From NCBI GenBank assembly GCA_039545315.1, contig BCIM01000006.1, positions 620,001-684,000 on the forward strand: DNA of 64,000 nucleotides, given 5' to 3'. Under the pieces are notes generated by a model. That model worked only from the letters and a program-made list of their open reading frames with translations. It ran no database searches and was not told the origin of the DNA. Positions 55,505-64,000 of this stretch are shown one piece after another; within the stretch, counting starts at the first letter, position 1; every line of letters starts with the position of its first letter. A program made the translations under genes and the position numbers. Source of the DNA: Kondoa malvinella. Lineage: Eukaryota > Basidiomycota > Agaricostilbomycetes > Agaricostilbales > Kondoaceae.

Positions 55505-58500
55505 ATGAGTCGAGCAACACCACCGCCAGAGCATCAAACAGACATTGAAGTCCTTGAGCAATGCAAAGAAAATGTCTTGCCTATTTCAACAGGTCGCTCC
55601 GCAAGCAAGCTGTCTACGCTCTTGACCTCTGATAGAAAGTCCGTTGATGCACAATTGCGCGAAGGTCACCAGAAATTCAAGGACGAAATAGCTGCTGTCG
55701 AGAACGGCACGATAGATGAAGACGACTCGCTGGACGTCTACCATCGCTATGTTCGCTGGACCTTGTCTTCTTACCCTTCTGGGCCGTCTCATGCTTCTCA
55801 CCTTGTGCCTTTGCTCGAACTCACTACAAGACGATTCGTCAAGGATGCAAGATACAAGTCTGACCTGCGCTATTTGAGGCTGTGGATACTGTATGCGAAA
55901 TATGTGGATACGCCGAGGGATATCTATCGTTTCCTAGAAGCGAACCAGATCGGTACCGGCGCTGCTAGCTTCTATGAAGAATGGGCTGGTGTAGAAGAGA
56001 ACAATAACAAGTAAGCTTACCTCCCGCTGCTTCTATCTTCGTGCTAATGCGGCCTCCACAGTTACAAAGAAGCGGATTCAGTCTTTCAACTGGGCGTGAA
56101 CCGCAAAGCTGAACCTCTGAGTCGGTTAAAGAAGCGGAGAGATGCCTTTCAGGCTCGCATGCTTCTCCTTCCACCACCAGAAGAGCGTTCCTCCACGCCG
56201 CCCTTGTCTGCTTCTACTTCTCGACGAGGTCTCGCTTCCTCTCAAGGTCTCGGACAGTCTACCTCAAAAGCACCGAATGGAGCGCTCTTTGCTGTGTTTA
56301 GTGACGAGGGCAAGAAAGATGAGAATGGGCAGACATCAGGCTGGGAAGATTTAGGAACAAGGGATTCGAGGAGAAGAGAGAATGTCAAAGAGGCTACGGC
56401 TTGGAAGGGAGAGACTTTGAGCATGTCTACGGGCAACTCATTTGGCGGAGAACGACTAGAGGTGTTTAGAGATGAGGTGCGTATGCTGTCGAACTGTTGA
56501 CATCATGCTGATGATCATCGTCAGGATGCTGGTGCGACAGTGAAACGCTCTTCCAGCGTTAAAGAAGAAGTCTTTTCCGCTCGCTCGCTTCGGGGACCCA
56601 GCGAAGCAGAATCACTCCGCTCCAATCCATTCAAGAATTATGCCGATACGTCTGACCCTGCTGTCTCCTTTGATCTGCCTACAGCTGAATTACAAGCTTC
56701 GAAATCAAAACGCTCTAGCTCCAAAACACTTGCAGCCAATGCAACAAAACAACCAAAGAAACCTCTCGCTTCGTCTACAGCAAAGAAGGAACAGGTAGCT
56801 TCTCCAGTGCGTTGTCGCCCTCCTCCAAACGGCTTTGATACTGACTATGTGGTAAAGCTAGCGGAAGTCTACCCGGAAGACGAAACAGGTCAACTGGAAT
56901 GTAGTTTCGAAGAAATTTTCGCTATGCGTCGAGGCCTGTATAGTCTCGATGGGTCGAAGCAAGCTAGATGGGATGCGAAAGCTCAGCCGGAGTGGATGAG
57001 GGAAGCTGCCAGATCGGGTGAAGCTTTCGCAGTAGATCAGAATGGCAGTGAGTGCATAGGCCTACTCTGATTCGGCAATGCTGATGAAAGTATAGATGCT
57101 GTCCTGTATGACGCAAGAGGGGAAGGGACATTCACGTATTTGCGAGAGAGGCAAACTGCTGAAAGAGCGAAGCGGAAGAAGGAAGAAGCTCGAAAAGCAG
57201 AAGAAGCTCGACTAGCAGAAGAAGCGACAGCCAAGGAAGTAGAAAAGCAACGGATGGCAGCCTCAGCAAAGTCCTTTTCCCTCAAACAAATATCCCCTGT
57301 TCGGCCAGCTACCCAGACACGACCATCAACGAAGCTTCCCTCACCTACTATCAATACCAAAGCTGCTCTGGCTGAAGTGAATGACATGTTCGGCAGTACT
57401 ATGCGCTTCGACGACTCGATTGGGTCAGCGACCGAAGATGAAGCTACTCTATCCGAGATCGATGAGAATGAAGTACAGCCGAGTCAAGCTAGTCAACCGG
57501 GAGACTATGTCAACGATTCTTTCTGGGGCCCAGTTCAGAGCCAAGCTAGTCAGCCGTCTCAGTCTGCTCAAGACCGGCATCGCAGTCCTTTGCTCGACGT
57601 CGATGATTCTGATAGCGACATCACTCCTCCAGCTCATCATCAAGCAGATGAGAATGGCGGTCGGAAACCACTCGCGAGAGACGCAGCTTCTCGCGGCCTC
57701 CGAGCAAAACCGCTGGCTGCTCCTGCACCTATACCTCAGCCAGAAGATGAAGGGAGCGAAACTGAATCTGAAACTGAAGATCAGACTACACCTTTTCCAG
57801 TCATGCGTGCTCCTGCTTCATCAGCCAAGATCGAGATCTTCCAGGATGAAGAACCTCGACAGATTTCTCCGAGGCGAAAGTCTGGCTTCAGAATGGGCAG
57901 GCGACCACCTGGAGAAGAGTCTCGTTTCGCCCCAATGGTCGATACCATGGAGCCAATCGTAGAGCGAACGCTGGAATTCGCTGGAGCAGCTAATACATTA
58001 CGAGCACAACCTGCCCTGGTAGAGGAAGAGGATGAAGATCTCGACGAAGCTGAACAAGCGTTTGTCGAAGATGATGCAGAAGAGGCAAATCAAGCCATCG
58101 AGGGCAACATCTTATCTGCAGAGTCATCCTTCAGACCTCGTCCACTATCATCAGTCGCCGAGCAGCCGTCGGCAGATCTATCTCTGCCCTCGACAGGATC
58201 AATCGAAACCCCAGCAGATCGCAAACAGAGCTTTCGCAACCTTCACACATCCGACTCTTCACTCCAGCTTAATGAAGGCCTCTCCATCACTGGACATCAA
58301 TCCTATACAACTTCGATGGTGCTAGACGCAACTTCGTCAGGCATCCCGAACCCTTGCGTGCCTCAATCACCTGCTGTTCTTGATATACTAGCTTCAGACT
58401 CAAAGGATCAGCCTATAGAAGAGCATCACGACTTGTCTCGCCAGGTAGCAGCCAAGCTAGCAGATATTGAAAAGCACCTGAAGGCGAAGTCGCGCAAATC

Positions 58501-59536
58501 AGCTAGCAGTTCCGAAGAGGGTTGCTTCCTCCAGCTAGGCAAACAACTCTTCTCTGTACGCACCAAGCTCGGAGAAGGTGGGTTTGGGGCAGTCTTCCGA
58601 GTCGCAAACACCGAAGCTTTGGAGAATGAAGACGATGATAGGCCAGCTTTCCTTGCGCTCAAGGTGGAAAGACCAGCAGCGACATGGGAATTCTCGATCC
58701 TGAACCGCCTTCGCTCTCGCACAGCCTCGAATCCTCGAGTTCAGCAGTCCATCATCATACCTTACAGCTTGTATCAATTTGCCGACGAATCACATATGCT
58801 TCTCGAAGTGTGCGATCAAGGCACTTTGCTCGACGCAGTCAACCAAGCTGCTACTTCTGGCATTGGTGCAGCTGGCGGACAAGCGGGCATGGACGAGCCA
58901 TTGGCAATCTTCTTTGTCGTCGAGCTACTTCGTGTTCTGGAAGGCTTTCATTCTGCTGGTTTTATCCACGCCGACTTCAAGATTGACAATGTACTCGTCA
59001 GACTAGATGAAGTGGTAGGAGGATCAAGAGCCTGGAGCAGTCAATATAAGCGAGATGGAACCGCAGGATGGGCGAGCAAAGGCATCAAGATTATCGATTA
59101 TGGTCGGGCCATCGACACTCGAGCTTTCCCAGCAGGTCAAAGATTCATCGGCGACTGGCCAGCTGACGGTCGCGATTGTATCGAGATGCGCGAAGGCCGA
59201 CCTTGGACATACGAACCCGACTACCACGGTTTGGCTGGCATTGCTTATACCTTACTCTTCGGTAAGCACTTTGAAGAGGATGCTACGACGCCTACGCAGA
59301 CCGGTCTACAACTCGCTGGCAAGCCTTTCCGTCGCTATCATCAAGTCGACCTCTGGACTCGCTTGTTCGGTCTGCTGCTGGATCCGCGGAGTGTTGCTCC
59401 TCAAGTACCCACTACCGGGCATCTGACTGCTATAAGAGAGGAGATGGAAGACTGGCTAGAAAAGAACGCAGACAAAGGTGGAAAGAATCTGCGGTCGCTG
59501 TTGAGAAAGTTGGAAATTTCGCATTTGAGCAGGTAG
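55505..59536 (+). CDS. BUB1: Undivided MAD3/BUB1 spindle-checkpoint kinase
   Basis: Four exons: 55505..56010, 56062..56476, 56525..57047, 57096..59536; 1294 residues. A KEN box sits at residues 21 to 23 (QCKENVLP). The Mad3/Bub1 TPR region follows (YHRYVRWTLSSYPSG; RYLRLWILYAKYVDTPRDIY; ASFYEEWAGVE). A long disordered middle leads to the kinase from about residue 970: GEGGFGAVFRV, the lysine in FLALKVERP, FIHADFKIDNVLV (catalytic HxD..K..N) and IIDYGRAID in place of DFG, as in Bub1 kinases. It should monitor kinetochore attachment, bind Bub3 and restrain Cdc20. Having an N-terminal KEN box and a complete kinase in one protein is the ancestral state before the BUB1/MAD3 split. Confidence 0.93.
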
Positions 59537-59731
59537 AGCTTGGAGGAGTTTGTGCTTGGCCGTTCATTGTTATTAGCGCATGCATGTTGTACACTCATCT
59601 TGTATCACCCTAAGCTGTCTGTCTGACATCCATGGTCAGATCTAAAGGTTACGATAGAAGGCACAACAGGTGAATAGCACCAACTGCCTGAACGGACAAC
59701 GCAGATACTCGCTTTTCTCTCGCACTACACA

Positions 59732-60364
59732 TCACCGCACCCACATCTGATACTCCCATTTCGCTTCGCCCTGACTATCCGACTCTTGCTGATCACCCAA
59801 CTTTTCACCAGCCCATTCCTTCAATTCGCTGAAACTCGCCCTCTTCCATGCTACATCCGCTTGATATCTTGGAAAGAAAGTATCGCACTCATAGTCCGGC
59901 TCAGAGATGTGCGTGATGAGCATTCGATCGGTAGCTGGATTTTCCAGTGCTGAAGTGTATAGCTGCGCCCCGCCGATGACAAACGCGTGATGGAGGTCAG
60001 GAAAGGAAGAAAGTAGATCCACAGCAGACGACAGAGAAGAGACTGAATGCACGTCTGGCGAGGATCTGCGCGCGAGACTTTTAACGATAGAATCAGATGA
60101 AGAGACATTTGCAACCAACTCGGACAGGTCTCTAGAAGTCACTACGATGTTGATGCGTTCTTTCAAAGGTCTGAATTTATCTGGTATCGATTCCCAAGTC
60201 TTGCGTCCCATAATGACTGCATTGCGCTTGTTTGCTGGAGTTGAAGTTGTCACGCGTGCGAAATAGCCCATCTCTTTGGAGAGCCGCCATGGTAGTGTTC
60301 CATTCTTGCCTATGCCATTACTTGCTGTGCAGGCGACAATGAGTGTCAATGCCGGTGCAGTCAT
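59732..60364 (-). CDS. DFR1: Dihydrofolate reductase
   Basis: Single exon, 210 residues. It starts MTAPALTLIVACTASNGIG, then GTLPWRLSKEMGYFARVT (substrate-site Trp and acidic residue), NAVIMGRKTWESIPDKFRPL (NADPH-binding), INIVVTSRD, FVIGGAQLYTSAL (the GG cofactor loop) and the C-terminal CDTFFPRY with EYQMWVR. The frame is open 67 residues further up without family similarity, so 60364 is the start. It reduces dihydrofolate for thymidylate and purine synthesis. It ends the short intron-free minority of this window. The WSS1 gene ends 73 bases upstream of it on the same strand. Confidence 0.97.
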   Translation of the reverse strand: MTAPALTLIVACTASNGIGKNGTLPWRLSKEMGYFARVTTSTPANKRNAVIMGRKTWESIPDKFRPLKERINIVVTSRDLSELVANVSSSDSIVKSLARRSSPDVHSVSSLSSAVDLLSSFPDLHHAFVIGGAQLYTSALENPATDRMLITHISEPDYECDTFFPRYQADVAWKRASFSELKEWAGEKLGDQQESDSQGEAKWEYQMWVR

Positions 60365-60437
60365 GGTTGGTGCGAAAGAGACGCGACGTGAAGTGTACAA
60401 TGCAAAATAATACAAGTGGAATACCAAAACGAGTCCT

Positions 60438-62139
60438 TCAGCTCGAGAGCTTAATGTTGCTGCAACCCTGACAGCCTGCAGAAACGTATCAGCACTTTTG
60501 ATCCCTCTCGAACGAAGCAAAAGGCCTACTCCATCTCTCCGTAGGATTCTCCTCCGCACACACATGACAGAACCAACTATCAGCCGTTCTCAAATTCTGC
60601 GTCGCCCTCGGTCCATTCACCACCGCTTCAACATCATTCGCGATCGAAGAAGGTTTGACACTAGCGCATACTTCGCACTGAAGGAAGTTCGACGGGTTGA
60701 CGTAGGTGCATGCTGGACAGGACCATTCAGTAGATAGGCTCTCGGTTTGTAAGCGCTTGTTGGCGATTTCTGCTGCTGCGGGAGTAAGCTTTCGTTTGAC
60801 ACCTTTTGGCGCGGCTGAGTTTGAGGTACTGGCTTTCGGTGGGGACAGGACTTTGGTCTTGGTGGAGCTGGATTTGGCTTTGATCGTAGAAGAGATGACT
60901 TCAATCTCGTCTTCTGTCGATTCTTGGTCTGACGGTTCGTCCGGTAAGAACAAGGGCTTTTTAGACGAAGATGGACCAGCTACGGGTAATGGCGGAGGCA
61001 AATCGTCTTCTGAATCGGAAGAAGTGAGATCCACAACAGTGAGCGAGTCTTTTTCGGCTTTCGCAGCTTCTGCTTCTGCCTCGCCATGGTCGCCGTGATC
61101 ACATTGTTTGTCGTCTCTCTGACGTCTCTCCGCAGCCTGTAGTCTATCAGCACACGATCTCGCACACTAGGACGAATCCTACCTCGGCCAAGGTTTGTCG
61201 CAAGCTCTTTCCAGCATTTCGACTACTCGATCCGCCCAACTTGTTTCCGCCAGCAGGACCCATCAACAACCCCAACTTTCTCCTCTTTTCCGCTTCTGCT
61301 AAGGCTCGTTCTCTCGCTAAGCCAGGTGGTAGATTGTGAACTTCCGTGCTGAGCTTTTTGCCATCGTTGAGAAAACCTTGGCCTGAATAGCCTGTACGAC
61401 GAAGTTCATCGTATTCGTCTTGTAGACCGTCTAGGAATTTGTAAAACTTGTCGTCGTGTGGACCGTGTACGTTGTGCGTACTGAAGCACATCTCAGCGCG
61501 ATGCACAGATCAAGCTAGATAGAACCATACAGCTCGTGAAGCACTGTAAAGCAGTTAGACATGAGCGAGTCGAAAGCTGCTACAGTGAGATAGCCAACTC
61601 ACTCGTACCCATAAGGAAAGTCTCCAGGTCGTAAAAGTTGTTTTCGTCATTGGCTATCTTGCAGATTAGCTCAACCGCGCGTCTTTTTCGCGTAGGGGGG
61701 CATACCTGGCCTCAAGCGAATACAGATCTTCTGCCCTCTGTTGACATTGACGCCGAGGAGGTTCGCGTTGGTAGGGAAGAATTCGCTCTATCAACTGCAG
61801 TCAGCTCAGTCTGGCATGATAATACGAGGACAAACGAGCAAAGGCAGAGTCCAACCATGCTTCTTCATGACTGGAAGACTAGCATCAGAGTGAATTCCAG
61901 CTACATGACTGATGCTCTCTCACTTGGGTGTACCAACTTGTTTCGACTTCCATCAACGACGTGCGCTCTGCCAGAAGACGTAGAAAACGCACAGTGGCAA
62001 TCTTTTCAAGCAAAGCCATTGCTTCTTTAGCTTTTGGCTTGTTCAAGACTGTAATCTTGTTGCAATTGCCCACTCCTTGACTGGTCGGGTGTCTCTCTCT
62101 CTCTGCCTTGAAAGGATCGCCTTTGCCTCGAAGGACCAT
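60438..62139 (-). CDS. WSS1: WSS1/Spartan-like DNA-protein crosslink protease
   Basis: Nine exons, minus strand: 62139..61993, 61936..61924, 61870..61836, 61787..61706, 61653..61603, 61543..61531, 61480..61183, 61136..60530, 60475..60438; 427 residues. The WLM metalloprotease domain reads KPKAKEAMALLEKIA, LVHPIMKKHGWTLPLL, NLLGVNVNRG and MLHELTHNVHGPHDDKF, with the zinc site HELTH..H. A SUMO-interacting motif, VVDLTSSDSEDD, lies near residue 235. Two RanBP2-type zinc fingers follow: WSCPACTYVNPSNFLQCEVC and, completed by the last exon, WFCHVCAEENPTERWSCQGC. Wss1 digests proteins crosslinked to DNA and processes SUMO-marked substrates. Two 13-nt exons were placed by exact family fit around the active site. 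Confidence 0.93.
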
Positions 62140-62345
62140 TTTGAAGCGTTCTGCATTCGCTGGGTATCGTCTAAGGGCTGGTATAAGAGCAAAGGGAAAT
62201 CACTGCATCGCTCGAGTCCAAGCAAGGCAATCCGCACGTGAAGTCAAGTCGTGAGAAGTGTCAAGAGAGAAGTACACAACGAAGTCCTTGTCCTGCTCGA
62301 TAGAATCTTACTCGTCCAACAAATTTCTTCGATCACTCTTCCACT

Positions 62346-63355
62346 ATGAAGCTCGAGATCCATGAAGACCTCTCGTTCACTACGAATCTCTTCAACACCT
62401 TCATCATGCCGCTGTGGAGGCTCACTCGCTTTCGCCCAGTCTCTCCCAAAGGCTCACAAGCACTCAAACCAGCTTTCGTGTCCGACTGCGACTGGACGGA
62501 GCGAAAAGTCGATGGCATCTTTGTGTACGACATTACGCTGAAAGGCATGACGAGTAAACCTACCAAACGAGTACTATAGTAAGTCTGTTTCTGCACGAGC
62601 ATGGAATGAGCTCACGCGAAATAGCTTTCCTGGAGGCGCTTTCGTCTCACCAGCATCGCCTTTCCATTTCAGAATCGCAGCTCGGATCTGCAGACAACAC
62701 CCAGGCACTCAAGTAACACTTGTCGCTTACCCACTCGCACCACTCAACCCCGCTCCAGAAACCTATCCTACCTTAGTGAAACTCTATCACAGCATGGCAA
62801 AAGAAGCGGACGACTCGGACCAGGAATTCATCATCTCCGGTGATTCAGCAGGCGGTAACCTAGCTCTCAGTCTACCTTTACACATCCTCTCTACCTCACC
62901 TGAAAGTCTCGCTCCAGCCAAAATCGTAGCCATCGTCCCAGCTTGCACGACCGATACGTCCATCCTATCAGAAGTAGCGCCTAATGATCCGGCGTTGTCA
63001 CCTGCGGTCTTTGACTTGGTACGAGAACAATGGGGTGGGGAATGGGGTGGTGATGATCCGCGTGTCAGTCCGCTCTATGCGGATATGAGCGTTTTGCAAA
63101 AGCGAGATGTGCAAGTCTTCATCCTCAGCGCTGGCTCAGATTGCTGTGCTCCAGGTCAGTCGATGTGATAGACTTGCCTTGCATCGCTCATCCAGATTAT
63201 TAGGTGCCATGTTGTTTTTGGACAAGGCGGACAAAGCAGGTGTACAAGGCGTGTTTTGCTATTGGCCGTATATGCAACATCTGTCGTTCGCGTTGTGGGG
63301 TCTGGGCCTGAAGGATTTCAGCAAGTACGCAGATTGGTTCTTTAAGCAGTACTAG
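62346..63355 (+). CDS. Alpha/beta hydrolase (HSL-like esterase)
   Basis: Three exons: 62346..62578, 62625..63154, 63204..63355; 304 residues. The nucleophile elbow is IISGDSAGGNLAL (GDSAG, typical of the hormone-sensitive lipase group). The oxyanion loop is YFPGGAFVSPAS in place of the usual HGGG, keeping Gly-Gly-Ala. The catalytic Asp is likely in FILSAGSDCCAPG and the His in MQHLSFALWG. Members hydrolyse short acyl esters of lipids or metabolites. No signal peptide is evident, although an N-terminal FNTFIMPLW stretch is mildly hydrophobic. It is divergently transcribed from WSS1 with a gap of about 206 bases. Confidence 0.85.
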
Positions 63356-63586
63356 CTGGTCTACGAATGTAATTCTCTACCCCATAACCCAAGATGTACT
63401 GCTTCAGACGAAAGGAAGGGTATTCGAGTCTTCCGAGTGACGCTTTTCGTTGCCTTTATATGTCGAGTCGTGCTCTGAAAGGTAAAGTCAGCGATGACTT
63501 TCACAGATCAGGACTGTGCATACCTTCAGACGTGATATGCGTACTGGAAGGACAGTCATTACTGATCAAAATAGCAAGCGAAACAC

Positions 63587-64000
63587 TTACTCTGTCGTAA
63601 CGAGCAGCTGCAAAGGCACAACTGCGCCAGAAGGACGCTTGTCTCGCTTGGTACTAGCCGATTCTGACATGGCAGTCAGCGGATGCTGAAATATGGAGGG
63701 GGTGGACATACGAGAACTCCCTTGCCGGTCTTTTGGTGTTTGCAGAAATGATCGGCCGCCCAGAATGATAGCACTTGTGAGGGCGCCAATCCTGTAGCCA
63801 AGATCAGTCACATTTCAAGTCGACGAGAACACGATATACTGACCCATTGATATAGCTTGATAGCCTGAGCGAGATGAACACAGCTCGATCAGACGTATCT
63901 CCCTTGAGGTGATACAATATCAAAGAAAGCAGCTGGTATACAGTCAGACCCAGCCACAAGTTGGTATAAACGCTATAGATGATCAGAATCTTTTGCGTGT
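63587..64000 (-). CDS. Partial fungal multi-pass membrane protein (C-terminal part)
   Basis: Exons, minus strand: 64000..63844 (continues off the window), 63791..63712, 63663..63587. The visible part has a hydrophobic segment (ILIIYSVYTNLWLGLTVYQL), a loop with LKGDTSDRAVFISLRLSSYI, another hydrophobic segment (IGALTSAIILGGRSFLQ) and a basic, Ser-rich tail ending PLQLLVTTE. The layout fits the basidiomycete seven-helix proteins of unknown function (DUF6533/6534 type), a guess from pattern only. The N-terminal part is outside. Confidence 0.5.

Noticed and set aside
1..64000. CRISPR arrays, insertion sequences, transposon ends, prokaryotic operons
   Set aside because: None seen; intron-rich genes show nuclear fungal DNA, and no long terminal or inverted repeats or transposase/reverse transcriptase motifs were found.

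Overview
The window is nuclear DNA from a compact fungal genome, most likely a basidiomycete. About 37 protein genes sit in 64 kb, most of them split by 2 to 9 very short introns (about 32 to 67 nt, usually near 50) with GT..AG ends and occasional GC..AG. Microexons of 13 to 24 nt are common. Families such as a membrane-anchored chitin deacetylase, a GNL3/NUG1 GTPase and the TRM6 tRNA methyltransferase subunit fit a fungus. I cannot name the species. No tRNA, rRNA, transposon, CRISPR array or prokaryotic operon was found. All exon borders were read by eye by joining open frames at splice sites, and frame continuity was checked across each join.

Layout. 1-9.6 kb: partial secreted thaumatin-like protein, catalase-like heme protein, acid-sphingomyelinase-like phosphodiesterase, proteasome subunit PUP1, and an uncharacterised polytopic membrane protein. 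9.8-16.2 kb: a DHH phosphoesterase with a C-terminal PCNA-binding motif, the ribosome-biogenesis GTPase NOG1, and a secreted Ser/Thr-rich protein. 16.4-25.6 kb: ornithine decarboxylase, an arrestin-like adaptor, a GNAT-like acetyltransferase, and a tandem pair of two-barrel proteins. 26-33.6 kb: TAF11, a small RGG protein, ALE1, NUG1, and two unrecognised small proteins. 33.8-41.2 kb: chitin deacetylase, MYND protein, small membrane protein, TRM6, aldose-1-epimerase. 41.4-51.7 kb: mitochondrial Lon protease PIM1, YTH-domain RNA-binding protein, GDSL hydrolase, ING-type PHD protein. 51.7-64 kb: unrecognised genes, an undivided MAD3/BUB1 kinase, dihydrofolate reductase, the WSS1 DNA-protein crosslink protease, an alpha/beta hydrolase, and a partial membrane protein.

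Most genes are unrelated housekeeping genes, as is usual for fungal chromosomes, and there is no obvious gene cluster. The points most worth following are the DHH/PIP-box protein, the single MAD3+BUB1 gene with both a KEN box and a kinase, the tightly packed TAF11/RGG/ALE1 trio (overlapping start codons at one end, stop codons one base apart at the other), an 80-bp near-repeat at two gene ends, a pair of hairpins downstream of NOG1, and an 18-bp perfect palindrome upstream of the arrestin gene.
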